From assembly GCF_965232525.1 (NCBI RefSeq), contig NZ_OZ246980.1:2914001-2978000 (forward strand): a stretch of DNA of 64,000 nt. The letters are read 5' to 3'. The notes beneath the pieces were generated by a model that saw nothing but the letters and a program-made list of their open reading frames with translations, was not told the DNA's origin and did not search any database. The DNA is from Bauldia sp965232525 (lineage in GTDB: Bacteria > Pseudomonadota > Alphaproteobacteria > Rhizobiales > Kaistiaceae). The position numbers and the translations under genes are program-made. Within the stretch, counting starts at the first letter, position 1. Each line of letters opens with the position of its first letter. This document shows positions 33,935 through 43,649 of the stretch, in pieces.

Positions 33935-34930
33935 TCAGGCGTCGTCGCTTGGCGGAATGTCGTCCTGAGTTTCGAGATCGAAAGCGGGCGCATCCCGCGG
34001 GACCACCGCATCGATCGGCGGCCCGCTCCCCTCGAGGTTGGTGATGAAGGCGGAAATCCGCTGCAACACTGCGGTTCGGAGTAGCAGCGGCGCGTGGCCC
34101 TGGCCGTCGATGGTGACCGATGCGAAGCGCGAATGACTGGCGGCCATTTCAGCCAAAGTCTCGGCGCTGAGGATGTCGGAGTGCTCACCCCGGATCGCCA
34201 GGATCGGGACGTCGCCAAGTGCGTTGAATTCGTTCCAGAGGCTAGGGATGGGGCTGTCGAATTCGATCCCGTCCAGTGTCTCGGAAAGCGCCGGGTGATA
34301 ATCGTTGGCCGGCTGACCGTCTTCGTCGCGATACGTCATCCGGACGAATGCGTCCCAATCGGAGTCGCTCAGTCCCGGAAACTGTGCCTCATGGAGACGC
34401 TTCTGAATGGCGATGGCGTCGCTCCAGTTGTCGGGCGCCGGTGTGCGGCCGATCCGTGCTTTGATCCGCGCGAGGCCGAGCGGCTCGATGACCGGGCCGA
34501 TGTCGTTGAGGACAAGGCCGGCGAGTGCATTCGGCCGGGCGACCCCGATCATCATCGCGATGATGCCACCGCGTGATGTGCCCACGATGACGGCCCGGTC
34601 GATGCCGAGCGTGGTCATGCCGTCGAGCACGTCGTTCATCTCGGTGAGCGGATTGTAGTGCGAAGTGTCGGGATCCCACTCGGACCGGCCGCGACCGCGA
34701 TAATCGAACGCCACCACACGTCGCGGCCGATGGCGGTGGGTGGAAAGGTGAAGCGCCAGCCGCTCGAAATCGCGACAGTTGCGGGATAGGCCCGACAAAC
34801 AGACCACCGGCAGCCACGGCGTGTTCACGTCTCCGTAGTCGGCGACGTGGAGGGAGAGGCCGTCACTGCTCTTGTAGAAGACGTCCCGGCGCAACGGGGC
34901 GACCGTTTCCTCGTCGTCCGGGTGGTTCAA
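33935..34930 (-). CDS. Alpha/beta hydrolase
   Basis: A 331-residue cytosolic hydrolase: oxyanion segment 'VVCLSGLSRNCRDF', 'FDYRGRGRSEWD', nucleophile Ser119 in 'GTSRGG', acid in 'IRGEHSDILS' and His in 'GQGHAPLLL'. The non-Pro/Gly-rich C-terminal tail (about 300-331) is disordered-looking. The start codon appears to be TTG with weak ribosome site. It converges on the HhH gene with a 3-bp gap and is followed upstream, on the same strand, by the transglycosylase gene 25 bp away. Substrate unknown. Confidence 0.85.
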   Translation of the reverse strand: MNHPDDEETVAPLRRDVFYKSSDGLSLHVADYGDVNTPWLPVVCLSGLSRNCRDFERLALHLSTHRHRPRRVVAFDYRGRGRSEWDPDTSHYNPLTEMNDVLDGMTTLGIDRAVIVGTSRGGIIAMMIGVARPNALAGLVLNDIGPVIEPLGLARIKARIGRTPAPDNWSDAIAIQKRLHEAQFPGLSDSDWDAFVRMTYRDEDGQPANDYHPALSETLDGIEFDSPIPSLWNEFNALGDVPILAIRGEHSDILSAETLAEMAASHSRFASVTIDGQGHAPLLLRTAVLQRISAFITNLEGSGPPIDAVVPRDAPAFDLETQDDIPPSDDA

Positions 34931-34955
34931 TTGCTTCGATCCCGGTGACTTCGGC

Positions 34956-37160
34956 TCAAACCCGGCCGCGTTTGAGGTCGGTCTCGATCGTCAGCGCCGG
35001 CGATCCGAGCCGGGCCCGATAGACCTGCAGGTTCTCCATGATCCGCTGGACGTAGTTCCGGGTTTCGGTGAAGGGGATCCGTTCGACCCAGTTCACCGTA
35101 TCGACGTTCGGGTCGCGGGGATCGCCATACTTCGCGACCCAGGCCTTCACTCGGCTCGGTCCCGCATTGTAGGCGGCGAAGGTCATCACGAACGAGCCTT
35201 CGTAGTCGCGATAGAGGCGGCCGAGGAAGGTCGCGCCAAGTGTGGCGTTATAGGCGGGGTCCGAGGTCAGCCGTGTCTTGGAGTAGGGCAGGCCGGCGGC
35301 CTTGGCCATCGATTGCGCCGTGCGCGGCATGAGTTGCAGCAGTCCGCGCGCGCCGGCGCTCGACACGGCACCGGGGTTGAAGGCGCTCTCCTGCCGGGCG
35401 ATCGCGTAGACCATCGGTTTCTCGACCCGCCCTGTCTTGGCCGAGGTGGGAATCGCGGAGGTCGGAAACGCGGTCGTGTCGACGGCGAGGCCTCGGTAGG
35501 CAGCGAGCTTGCCGATCTGCAGGGCGAACTGGTGTCCGCCGTGCTCCTCGGCCATCGCGGCGAGCAGGGCGATCTCCGCCGGATCGGTGAGCTGGTCGGC
35601 CAGCGCCCGGTAGAAGATGTCGTTGCGGTCGCCGCGGTTGATGCTGTCGAGGCGGTGGATCACCTGAACCAGTTCGCGGGATTCGAAGCGCGCCTTGACC
35701 GTTCCGCTGGCTTTCGGCACTGCGGCGATCGGCAGGCGCTCGACGCCGAGACGGGCGAGGGCAAGCTGCCCGTAGAAGGTGGTCGGATGCCGCCCGGCCC
35801 GTTGATAGGCCTGATTGGCTTCGGCACGGTTTCCGGCCTTCTCCGCCGCGCGGCCGAGCCAATAGTCGGCGCGCGATTGGCTCAACGGGCGCGTCGATAC
35901 CTGATGAATCGCCGCGAAGTGTTTCTTGGCCGTGTTCGGATCGTTCAGGTATTCCAGCGCGTACCAGCCGGCATGAAACTCGGCTTCCGCGACCGGGGCC
36001 CGGCCTTCCGCGGCGTGTCCCGCGGCGATTCGGTAGGCGGTACGAGCGTCGCCTTCGTCGAGAAGGGCGCGCGAGATGATACGCCGCTCCACCCACCAGG
36101 CGTCGCCGTCGAGGATGGCAGGGTCACTCGGCGCCGACAGCAGCAGCTCGGCCGCGTCGTCCATCTTGTCGGCGCGGCGGAGGTACTGCACCCGCGCATA
36201 GATATAGAGCGGGTCCTTGCGCTTCGCTGCCGGGACGGCGCCGAGCGCATTGGCCATGTTCTTGCGGTTCGAGACGGCGACGACCGCGGCCGCCAGAGCT
36301 TGCTCGTCTTTGCCGAGGAACCTGGCGTTGCGCAGCGCCGCCGAATTCTGCTCCTCATAGAGCAGGCGCTCGGTGCGCGCTTTGTATTCCGCCGATGTCA
36401 GCAGGCTGCCGAACGCCTTGCGCAGCTTGGCCTCCACGTCGCTGCCGAAGCGTTTTTCGCGCCAGTAGTCGCGGATGACAGCGGCCGCCTCCGACTTGCG
36501 GCCGGCGTCGAGATAGGACTGCGCCAGCAGGATTGCCCCGGATGCGGTCTCCGGCTTGCGGTCGGCGAGCGCTTCGATCACAGCGTTCGCCGACGGTTTC
36601 TCGCGGACGAGTGCTTCCTCGAAACGGATCTGGAGGAGACGCTGACCGGGCCAGTCCGCCAGCTTGCGCCAATTCTGGGCGACGTGGGAGGCGGGGACGC
36701 CGGCTTCGCCGCTGATAGCGACCAGCCAATCGATCACCTTGGTATCGACCGGATTGGGCATGGCGTAGGCGGCAGCCGTCGCCGCGGCGAAGTTGCCCTC
36801 GTCGAGGAATTTCACCGCGTAGCGGAGCCCAACGGTGTCCATGTCGGCGACCGAGGCGACAGTGGTGGGTTTCTCTTCCGTTGGGGTGTACTCGCCGACC
36901 GGACCATCGGAGTCCTCGATCGCGTCGCGATGGATATCGTCCGATTGGGCGATAAACCGGCCGATCAGATCGGGGCTCGCGTCGGAATGAACCCGCTGCG
37001 GGTTGAGCCGCGGCATCGGTATGTCGGCAACAACGATGGTCCCGTCTTCGGCCCGGAGTGATGGAACACTGAAGCCGCTCAACACCATCGCCGGTACGGC
37101 AAGGGTCGCCACAGAGACCGCTATCGATCGCATCGCCGGCTTCCGGTCACTCGTTGTCAT
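34956..37160 (-). CDS. slt: Soluble lytic murein transglycosylase (Slt70-like)
   Basis: A 734-residue periplasmic enzyme that cleaves peptidoglycan between MurNAc and GlcNAc, forming 1,6-anhydro ends. It has a signal peptide (about 1-37), a long alpha-superhelical region of TPR-like repeats (about 90-540), and a C-terminal lysozyme-like SLT domain (about 575-705). The catalytic Glu is in 'IARQESAFNPGAVS'; 'GARGLLQLMPRTA' and 'FAAYNAGPSRV' are the other SLT motifs. The ATG at 37160 follows GAGAGG; the longer frame would run into the dapA promoter. Divergent from dapA, a common alphaproteobacterial arrangement. Confidence 0.93.
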   Translation of the reverse strand: MTTSDRKPAMRSIAVSVATLAVPAMVLSGFSVPSLRAEDGTIVVADIPMPRLNPQRVHSDASPDLIGRFIAQSDDIHRDAIEDSDGPVGEYTPTEEKPTTVASVADMDTVGLRYAVKFLDEGNFAAATAAAYAMPNPVDTKVIDWLVAISGEAGVPASHVAQNWRKLADWPGQRLLQIRFEEALVREKPSANAVIEALADRKPETASGAILLAQSYLDAGRKSEAAAVIRDYWREKRFGSDVEAKLRKAFGSLLTSAEYKARTERLLYEEQNSAALRNARFLGKDEQALAAAVVAVSNRKNMANALGAVPAAKRKDPLYIYARVQYLRRADKMDDAAELLLSAPSDPAILDGDAWWVERRIISRALLDEGDARTAYRIAAGHAAEGRAPVAEAEFHAGWYALEYLNDPNTAKKHFAAIHQVSTRPLSQSRADYWLGRAAEKAGNRAEANQAYQRAGRHPTTFYGQLALARLGVERLPIAAVPKASGTVKARFESRELVQVIHRLDSINRGDRNDIFYRALADQLTDPAEIALLAAMAEEHGGHQFALQIGKLAAYRGLAVDTTAFPTSAIPTSAKTGRVEKPMVYAIARQESAFNPGAVSSAGARGLLQLMPRTAQSMAKAAGLPYSKTRLTSDPAYNATLGATFLGRLYRDYEGSFVMTFAAYNAGPSRVKAWVAKYGDPRDPNVDTVNWVERIPFTETRNYVQRIMENLQVYRARLGSPALTIETDLKRGRV

Positions 37161-37370
37161 CGCGGCCTCTCGTTGCGTGGCTTCGCGGCAAGACGCACCA
37201 CGGAGCCGATCTTCTACGACGGACTCAAACTTAACGAACCGTACTCTGCCATAGTGAACGATTACTTGACGAGCCTGCGGCCCGGCATCGTCCTTGCCCG
37301 TCCGGTCAGCCCGGAATATGGTCGCGGCGATTGAGAAAAACAGCCGAATTCCGGCAAGGGTGTGGCGAAA

Positions 37371-38246
37371 ATGTTCAAGGGTTCGATCACGGCGTTGGTG
37401 ACGCCGATGCGAGATGGCGAGATCGATGACGACTCGTTCCGGTCCCTGGTGGATTGGCAGATCGCGGAGGGGAGCCACGGTCTGGTTCCCGTCGGCACCA
37501 CGGGGGAAAGTCCGACGCTTACCCACGACGAACACAAGCACGTCGTCGAGATGTGCATCGAGGTCGCGAAAGGTCGGGTTCCGGTGATCGCCGGCGCCGG
37601 ATCAAACAACACCGCCGAGGCGATCGAACTGTCGCGTCATGCGCAGTCGGCCGGTGCTGACGGTGTGCTGGTGGTGACGCCTTACTACAACAAGCCCAGT
37701 CAGGAGGGGCTCTACCAACACTATAAGGCCATCAACGATGCCATTGATATTCCGATCATAATTTACAATATCCCCCCGCGTTCCATCATCGATATGTCGG
37801 TGGAGACGATGGCCCGGCTGTTCGCCCTCGACAACATCGCAGGGGTCAAGGACGCGACCGCCAAGATCGATCGGGTCAGTCTGCAGCGCCACGCGATGGG
37901 GCCGGAGTTCAACCAGCTCTCCGGCGAGGACGGCACCGCCCTCGGCTACATGGCGCATGGCGGTCATGGCTGCATCTCGGTGACCGCCAATGTCGCACCG
38001 AAGATGCTGGCCGCGTTCCAGGAAGCCTGCCTCGCCGGTGACTATACGACGGCGCTCGACTACCAGGATCGACTCATGCCGCTCCACCGCGCGCTGTTCC
38101 TCGAGCCGAGCCCGGCGGGCATCAAATATGCGTTATCGCTGACCGACCGGATCAGCTATGAGCTGCGCCTGCCGATGGTGCCGCTGTCTGATTCGACTCG
38201 CGAGGAGATTCGCTCGGCAATGGTTCATGCCGGGCTGATCAACTGA
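37371..38246 (+). CDS. dapA: 4-hydroxy-tetrahydrodipicolinate synthase
   Basis: A 291-residue TIM-barrel enzyme condensing pyruvate with aspartate semialdehyde, the first committed step of lysine and meso-diaminopimelate synthesis. Schiff-base Lys160 (GVKDATAK), Tyr132 and Arg137 (YNIPPRS), and 'GTTGESPTL' near residues 42-50 are the standard catalytic set. ATG at 37371 gives the canonical MFKGSITALVTP start; an in-frame GTG at 37362 is possible. It is followed by smpB with a 7-bp gap. Confidence 0.97.
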   Translation: MFKGSITALVTPMRDGEIDDDSFRSLVDWQIAEGSHGLVPVGTTGESPTLTHDEHKHVVEMCIEVAKGRVPVIAGAGSNNTAEAIELSRHAQSAGADGVLVVTPYYNKPSQEGLYQHYKAINDAIDIPIIIYNIPPRSIIDMSVETMARLFALDNIAGVKDATAKIDRVSLQRHAMGPEFNQLSGEDGTALGYMAHGGHGCISVTANVAPKMLAAFQEACLAGDYTTALDYQDRLMPLHRALFLEPSPAGIKYALSLTDRISYELRLPMVPLSDSTREEIRSAMVHAGLIN

Positions 38247-38253
38247 TGTCCTG

Positions 38254-38730
38254 ATGGCTGCCAAGAAGGAAAAGGTGCCGTCGCGGATCGCGGCGGACAA
38301 TCGGCGCGCCCGGTTCAACTACGAAATCGGACAGACCTTCGAGGCCGGCCTGGCGCTGACCGGGACGGAGGTGAAGTCGCTGCGCGAGGGGCGCAGCAAC
38401 ATCACCGACTCCTACGCCGGCGAGAAAGACGGCGAGATGTGGCTCTACAACGCCTACATCCCCGAATACGATCAGGCCAATCGCTTCAACCACATGCCGC
38501 GGCGGCCGCGGAAGCTGCTCTTGCATCGGCGCGAGATCAACCGCTTGGCCGGAGCGGTCCAGCGCGAGGGGATGACCCTCGTGCCGCTGAAGATCTATTT
38601 CAACGATCGTGGCCGCGCGAAGATCGAGCTGGCCATCGCGCGCGGCAAGCAGCTTCACGACAAACGCGAGACGGCGAAGAAGCGCGACTGGGGCCGCGAA
38701 AAGGCGCGGCTGATGCGCGAGCGGGGTTAG
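38254..38730 (+). CDS. smpB: SsrA-binding protein SmpB
   Basis: A 158-residue tmRNA-binding protein that brings tmRNA to stalled ribosomes. Recognisable are 'NRRARFNYEI', 'GTEVKSLREGRSNI' and the basic C-terminal tail 'KQLHDKRETAKKRDWGREK'. Its TAG stop overlaps the stop of the convergent uracil-DNA glycosylase gene. The tmRNA gene itself is not in the window. Confidence 0.97.
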   Translation: MAAKKEKVPSRIAADNRRARFNYEIGQTFEAGLALTGTEVKSLREGRSNITDSYAGEKDGEMWLYNAYIPEYDQANRFNHMPRRPRKLLLHRREINRLAGAVQREGMTLVPLKIYFNDRGRAKIELAIARGKQLHDKRETAKKRDWGREKARLMRERG

Positions 38731-39362
38731 GGTCGCAGCTGCTTGGCCACCGCTGCGAAAACGCTGTGGAACATCGCCTTGGTCAGCACCCCGGTGTTCG
38801 TGTTGTAGCGGGAGCAGTGGTAGCTGGCGTAGAGCGTCGGTCCCGATGCCGGGCGATGGACCGCGCCGTGGCCGAACGGCACATTCTTGCGACGGAGGCC
38901 AAGGGCGCTGACCGTACTGTCGTGGGCGATCCGCCCAAGGGTGACGATCGCGGCAAGCCGTGGCATCGCGGCGATCGTGTCCGCTAGAAACGATCGGCAG
39001 GTGCGGATTTCGACGCCAATCGGCTTGTTCTGTGGTGGCACGCAGCGCACCGCGTTGGTGATCCGGGCGTCGACCATCTCGAGCCCGTCGTCCGGGCGAG
39101 CGTTGTACGTCCCCGTCGCGAAGCCGTACGCAATCAGCGTCCCGTAAAGCAGGTCGCCGGCATAGTCGCCGGTGAAGGGGCGGCCCGTTCGGTTGGCGCC
39201 CCGCAGTCCGGGTGCGAGCCCGACGACCAGAAGCCGGGCGTCTTCAGGGCCAAAGGAGGGGACGGGGGCGTTGAACCACCCGCGTTCCTTCGCTCGCCAT
39301 TCTTCACGAAACGTGACGAGGCGCGGACAGAGGGGGCAATCCTGCCCCGGGTTTTCGGGCAC
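38727..39362 (-). CDS. Family 5 uracil-DNA glycosylase (UdgB-like)
   Basis: A 211-residue repair enzyme removing uracil and some deaminated or oxidised bases from DNA. N-terminal 'CPLC' with further cysteines ('RCVPP', 'TCRSF') fits the Fe-S-containing UDG families. 'GLAPGLRGANRTGRPFTGD' and the C-terminal 'YHCSRYNTNTG' match the UDGb motifs; the usual HPS of motif 2 reads HCS here. GTG start. It ends in a 4-bp overlap with smpB. Confidence 0.88.
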   Translation of the reverse strand: MPENPGQDCPLCPRLVTFREEWRAKERGWFNAPVPSFGPEDARLLVVGLAPGLRGANRTGRPFTGDYAGDLLYGTLIAYGFATGTYNARPDDGLEMVDARITNAVRCVPPQNKPIGVEIRTCRSFLADTIAAMPRLAAIVTLGRIAHDSTVSALGLRRKNVPFGHGAVHRPASGPTLYASYHCSRYNTNTGVLTKAMFHSVFAAVAKQLRP

Positions 39363-39380
39363 CGCCGGGTCGTCGGCGCG

Positions 39381-39986
39381 TCAGAGTTCTTCGTCCTCGA
39401 ACTCGTCCTCGAAGCGATCCGTCGGTGCGGTCCGCTCGGCCTGACGCGATGGCCGCTCGGCGGGGTCGCGTCCGAGCTTGTCGCGCAGAGTGATCAGGTC
39501 GACGAAGTTGTCGGCCTGGCGGCGCAGCTCGTCGGCGATCATCGGCGGCTGGGTCGACAGGGTGGAGACGACCGTCACCTTGCGGCCCTTGCGCTGGATG
39601 GCCTCGACCACGGAGCGGAAGTCGCCGTCGCCGGAGAACAGCACCAGATGATCGACCGCCTCGGCCATCTCCATCGCGTTGACCGCGAGCTCGATGTCCA
39701 TGTTGCCCTTGACCTTGCGGCGGCCGCTCGAGTCGACGAATTCCTTGGTCGGCTTGGTCACCACGGTGTAGCCATTGTAGTCGAGCCAGTCGATCAGCGG
39801 GCGGATCGACGAGTACTCCTGATCTTCAGCCAGAGCGGTATAGTAGTAGGCGCGAAGCAGATAGCCTTTTGTTTGAAATTCTTGGAGAAGGCGTTTGTAG
39901 TCGACATCAAAACCCAGTGATTTTGCAGTCGCGTACAGATTGGCCCCGTCGATGAACAAGGCAATCTTCTCTCTCTCGTCAAACAT
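39381..39986 (-). CDS. NYN-domain (LabA/DUF88-like) putative ribonuclease
   Basis: A 201-residue cytosolic protein with a PIN-like NYN fold: 'IALFIDGANLYATAKS', 'KGNMDIELAVNAMEMAE', and 'LVLFSGDGDFRSVVEAIQ' supply the conserved metal-binding aspartates. The C-terminal 25 residues are charged and end 'EDEFEDEEL'. NYN proteins are RNA-processing or RNA-decay nucleases; a substrate is not known for this family. The ATG at 39986 is chosen because the extension to 40067 is out of family. Same strand as the uracil glycosylase, 18-bp gap. Confidence 0.87.
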   Translation of the reverse strand: MFDEREKIALFIDGANLYATAKSLGFDVDYKRLLQEFQTKGYLLRAYYYTALAEDQEYSSIRPLIDWLDYNGYTVVTKPTKEFVDSSGRRKVKGNMDIELAVNAMEMAEAVDHLVLFSGDGDFRSVVEAIQRKGRKVTVVSTLSTQPPMIADELRRQADNFVDLITLRDKLGRDPAERPSRQAERTAPTDRFEDEFEDEEL

Positions 39987-40273
39987 TTGGTCTGGTCCGT
40001 TTCTGCTGTCGGCGGGTATGTGCGCGGGCGCGAGGTCCCTTTGGCAAGGCGGCGGGCCCTCGGTCATGACGTTGTTGTTGAAGTTCTATCTCCGGGAAAT
40101 GTCCGGTCAATGTTCGCCGCCAAATTGCGCCCAATTCACTCGGGCACTTCCAATAAGTCTGTCATATAGCGCGGGTGGCACGTCAGTCCAGAGCAATTCC
40201 ACTGTAACAGCTTGCTTTTCCGATTGAAGCGGCTTATGTCCACCGAAATTCCGCAATTGTGAGGAGTCTGACC

Positions 40274-40660
40274 ATGGCGCGCGTGACCGTGGAAGATTGC
40301 GTCGACAAGGTCGACAATCGTTTTGAACTGGTTTTGCTGGCAAGTCATCGGGCACGGATGATCTCCAGCGGATCGCCGCTGACGGTCGATCGCGATAACG
40401 ACAAGAACCCGGTGGTTGCTCTTCGCGAGATTGCCGACGAAACGGTCTCGCCCGACGATCTCAAGGAAGACCTCATCCACTCGTTGCAGAAACACGTGGA
40501 AGTGGATGAGCCGGAAGCGGAACCGGTCCCGCTGATCGCGGCGCCGAAGCAGGCTGGAGCCGAAGAGGGCGGCGAGGTCGCTTTCGACCGCATGTCGGAA
40601 GACGAGTTGCTGCGCGGCCTGGAAAACATGGTGCCACCGGACAAGTCAGACGACTTCTGA
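40274..40660 (+). CDS. rpoZ: RNA polymerase omega subunit
   Basis: A 128-residue subunit aiding assembly of the beta' subunit. The N-terminal half is canonical ('MARVTVEDCVDKVDNRFEL', 'LLASHRARMI', 'NPVVALREIADETV'). The C-terminal half is an acidic alphaproteobacterial extension. Ribosome site GAGGAG at 40261-40266. It precedes rsh, as is usual. Confidence 0.97.
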   Translation: MARVTVEDCVDKVDNRFELVLLASHRARMISSGSPLTVDRDNDKNPVVALREIADETVSPDDLKEDLIHSLQKHVEVDEPEAEPVPLIAAPKQAGAEEGGEVAFDRMSEDELLRGLENMVPPDKSDDF

Positions 40661-40723
40661 TCCGGGTAGCGGCCTTCATAGCTTGTAGACGAGCCGCTCA
40701 CTATATTGTTCGGAGTGATAACC

Positions 40724-40744
40724 GTCCCGCGGCCTCCGCGGGAC
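40724..40744 (+). promoter_or_regulatory. Hairpin in the rpoZ-rsh spacer
   Basis: GTCCCGCGG / CCGCGGGAC, a 9-bp perfect stem with a CCT loop, ends 22 bases before the rsh start codon. No U tract follows, so a leader or processing hairpin is more likely than a terminator. Confidence 0.6.
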
Positions 40745-40766
40745 TTAAGCCTCGGACGCCCGCGCT

Positions 40767-43052
40767 ATGATGCGCCAATACGAGTTGGTTGAGCGGGTCA
40801 CGCGTTACAATCCCAACGCGGACGAAAACCTGCTCAACAAGGCCTATGTGTACGCCATGCGCAAGCATGGCACGCAGCAGCGCGCCAACGGCGATCCCTA
40901 CTTCTCGCATCCCCTCGAAGTCGCGGCGATCCTTACCGATCTGAAGCTCGACGACGCGACCATCGCGGCGGCGCTGCTGCACGACACGATCGAGGACACC
41001 GACGCTACCCGTTCCGAAATCGACTCGACCTTCGGCGAGGACATCGGCCAACTGGTCGACGGTCTGACCAAAATCCAGAAGCTGGATCTGGTGTCGCGCA
41101 AGGCGGCACAAGCCGAGAATCTTCGTAAACTCCTGCTTGCCATCTCGTCGGACATCCGGGTCCTGCTGGTGAAGCTGGCCGATCGGCTTCACAACATGCG
41201 CACGCTCGAATTCATGCCGGAAGCGTCGCGGAAGCGGATCGCCGAGGAGACGCTGGAGATCTACGCGCCGCTCGCTGGCCGGATGGGCATGCATGACATG
41301 CGCGAGGAGCTGGAGGAACTATCGTTTCGGGAGATCAATCCGGAGGCCCGCGCGACTATTGCGGAACGACTCAGCGAGCTTCGGCGGCGCAACAGTACCC
41401 TGATCACCAGCATCGAACGCGAACTCACCGACGGGTTTTCGGAGAATGGCATCGAAGCGAAAGTGTGGGGTCGGGAGAAGCGGCCATATTCAATTTTTCG
41501 CAAGATGGAGCGCCACGCCGTCGGCTTCGAGCAGCTCTCTGACATCATCGGATTCCGTGTGGTGGTGCGGAGCGTGCCGGAGTGTTACCGCGCGCTCGGC
41601 ATCGTCCACAGTACCTGGCCGGCCGTTCCCGGACGGTTCAAGGATTACATCTCAACGCCGAAGCAGAACGACTACCGATCGATCCACACCACCGTCATCG
41701 GACCCGGGCGCCAGCGGGTGGAGCTTCAGATTCGCACCGAGGAGATGGACCGCGTCGCTGAATACGGCATTGCCGCCCACGCTTTCTACAAGGACGGCAT
41801 CACTATCAAAACCAAGGCCAACGGCGGCGCCAAGGCCAACGGCACCGGCAGTGGCGTGAACGGTGCCAAGCATGCGGCCGGCCGGTCGGACGACGAGATC
41901 AGGGCCTATCAATGGCTTCGACATACCATCGAAATGCTGGCCGAGGGCAACACCCCCGAGGAGTTCCTGGAACACACCAAGCTCGAGCTCTTTCAGGATC
42001 AGGTGTTCTGCTTCACACCCAAGGGACGGCTGATCGCGCTTCCGCGTGGGGCGACACCCATTGACTTCGCCTACGCCGTCCACACCGACATCGGCGACAC
42101 CTGCGTCGGCGCCCGCATCAACGGCAGGTCGATGCCGCTGATGACCGAACTGCATAACGGCGACGAGGTCGAGATCGCCTGTACCAAGGGCCAGGTGCCG
42201 CCGGCGGCGTGGGAATCGATGGTAGTGACCGGCAAGGCCCGGGCCGCCATTCGCCGCGCCAGCCGCACGGCGGTTCGGCAGCAGTATGCGGGGCTCGGTC
42301 GCCGAATCCTCGAGCGGGCATTCGAGCGATCGAAGCGCGAATATTCGGACGAACTGATGACAGCGATCTTGCCGCGACTCGCCCAGACCCATCTCGACGA
42401 CGCGCTCGCCGCCGTCGGGCGCGGGGAAATTCCCTCCGCCGATGTCCTCAAGGCGGCCTTCCCCGATCACAAGGAAGATCGCCAGGCCCACGGCCGGGCG
42501 CGGAGCGAGGAGGGATGGTTCGGGCTTTCCCGCGGCTCCGGGCTGAAGTTCAGGGTTCCGGGTCTGTCACGCAAAGGGGGCGCTGGCGGTCGCGAGGCCA
42601 GGCGCGCCATCCCGATCCGCGGGCTCGCGGGCGACATTCCGGTTCAGTTCGCTGAAGGGGGCGCACTTCCCGGCGAACGCATCGTCGGGATCACGACCCC
42701 GGGGAAGGGCGTCACCGTCTACCCGATCACGTCGCAGGCGCTGAAGGCCTTCGATGACGTGCCCGACCGTTGGCTCGACGTGCGCTGGGAGATGGACGAG
42801 GACAGTGATGAACGGTTTCCGGCGCGGATCGAGGTGACGGCAATCAACGAGCCGGGTACGTTGGCACAGATCGCCCAGGTGATCGCCGACAACGACGGAA
42901 ATATCTCCAACCTCAAGATCACCAAGGCGGCCTCCGATTTCTCGGTTATGCTGATCGACCTTGAGGTCTTCGATCTGAAGCATCTGACCCGGTTGATCGC
43001 CCAGTTGCGGGCGCGGCCGGTTGTCAGCCTCGCCAGCCGGATTCATGCATGA
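40767..43052 (+). CDS. rsh: Bifunctional (p)ppGpp synthetase/hydrolase (Rsh)
   Basis: A 761-residue stringent-response enzyme. HD hydrolase domain (about 25-150) with 'YFSHPLEVA', 'ALLHDTIEDT' and 'KLADRLHNMRTL'. Synthetase domain (about 235-345) with 'GREKRPYSIFRKM', 'DIIGFRVVV' and 'YRSIHTTVIGP'. TGS domain (about 405-465, 'VFCFTPKGRLIALP') and C-terminal ACT domain (about 680-755). Both catalytic motif sets are intact, so it should make and degrade ppGpp, as the single long Rsh of alphaproteobacteria does. A Gly/Ala/Asn-rich low-complexity insert (about 352-370) lies between the synthetase and TGS domains. No clear ribosome site; the stop overlaps pyrE. Confidence 0.96.
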   Translation: MMRQYELVERVTRYNPNADENLLNKAYVYAMRKHGTQQRANGDPYFSHPLEVAAILTDLKLDDATIAAALLHDTIEDTDATRSEIDSTFGEDIGQLVDGLTKIQKLDLVSRKAAQAENLRKLLLAISSDIRVLLVKLADRLHNMRTLEFMPEASRKRIAEETLEIYAPLAGRMGMHDMREELEELSFREINPEARATIAERLSELRRRNSTLITSIERELTDGFSENGIEAKVWGREKRPYSIFRKMERHAVGFEQLSDIIGFRVVVRSVPECYRALGIVHSTWPAVPGRFKDYISTPKQNDYRSIHTTVIGPGRQRVELQIRTEEMDRVAEYGIAAHAFYKDGITIKTKANGGAKANGTGSGVNGAKHAAGRSDDEIRAYQWLRHTIEMLAEGNTPEEFLEHTKLELFQDQVFCFTPKGRLIALPRGATPIDFAYAVHTDIGDTCVGARINGRSMPLMTELHNGDEVEIACTKGQVPPAAWESMVVTGKARAAIRRASRTAVRQQYAGLGRRILERAFERSKREYSDELMTAILPRLAQTHLDDALAAVGRGEIPSADVLKAAFPDHKEDRQAHGRARSEEGWFGLSRGSGLKFRVPGLSRKGGAGGREARRAIPIRGLAGDIPVQFAEGGALPGERIVGITTPGKGVTVYPITSQALKAFDDVPDRWLDVRWEMDEDSDERFPARIEVTAINEPGTLAQIAQVIADNDGNISNLKITKAASDFSVMLIDLEVFDLKHLTRLIAQLRARPVVSLASRIHA

Positions 43053-43645
43053 ACGTGTCTCTCTCCGAAGCCGACGTTATCGATATCTTCCGTAGCGCCG
43101 GCGCCGTCCTGGAAGGCCACTTCATCCTCAGTTCCGGCCTGCGCAGCCCCGTATTCCTGCAGAAGGCCCGGGTGTTCATGTATCCGGACAAGACCGAACG
43201 GCTCTGCCGCGCACTTGCCGAAAAGGTGCGGGCCGAAGGTTTCGGTGATGTCGATGTCATTATCGCGCCGGCGGTCGGTGGGATCGTGCCCGGCTATGAG
43301 ACCGCCCGTCATCTTGGTGTGCCGGCAATGTGGGTAGAACGGGAGGAGGGCGCCTTCCGACTGCGCCGATTCGAGATGGAAAAGGGCACGCGGGTGCTAA
43401 TCGTCGAGGACATTGTCACCACCGGCTTGTCGATCCGCGAGACGATCGAAACCGTGCGCGATCTTGGAGGCGATGTGGTCGCCGCGGCCTGTCTGATCGA
43501 CCGTTCGGCCGGCGAGGCAGATACCGGCGTGCCGCTGGTGGCGCTCGCCAACTACAAGGTGCCGGCCTATCCCGCCAATTCGCTGCCGCCGGAACTGGCG
43601 GCGATTCCCGCGGTTAAGCCGGGCAGCCGCAACCTCGCACCCTGA
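43049..43645 (+). CDS. pyrE: Orotate phosphoribosyltransferase
   Basis: A 198-residue enzyme converting orotate and PRPP to OMP in pyrimidine synthesis. 'GHFILSSGLRSPVF' and the PRPP loop 'VLIVEDIVTTGLS' are diagnostic. Starts in an ATGA overlap with rsh, so translation is coupled to it. Confidence 0.96.
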   Translation: MNVSLSEADVIDIFRSAGAVLEGHFILSSGLRSPVFLQKARVFMYPDKTERLCRALAEKVRAEGFGDVDVIIAPAVGGIVPGYETARHLGVPAMWVEREEGAFRLRRFEMEKGTRVLIVEDIVTTGLSIRETIETVRDLGGDVVAAACLIDRSAGEADTGVPLVALANYKVPAYPANSLPPELAAIPAVKPGSRNLAP

Positions 43646-43649
43646 ATCC

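Noticed and set aside
35313..37061. A 582-codon plus-strand frame
   Set aside because: Antisense to the lytic transglycosylase; no motif.
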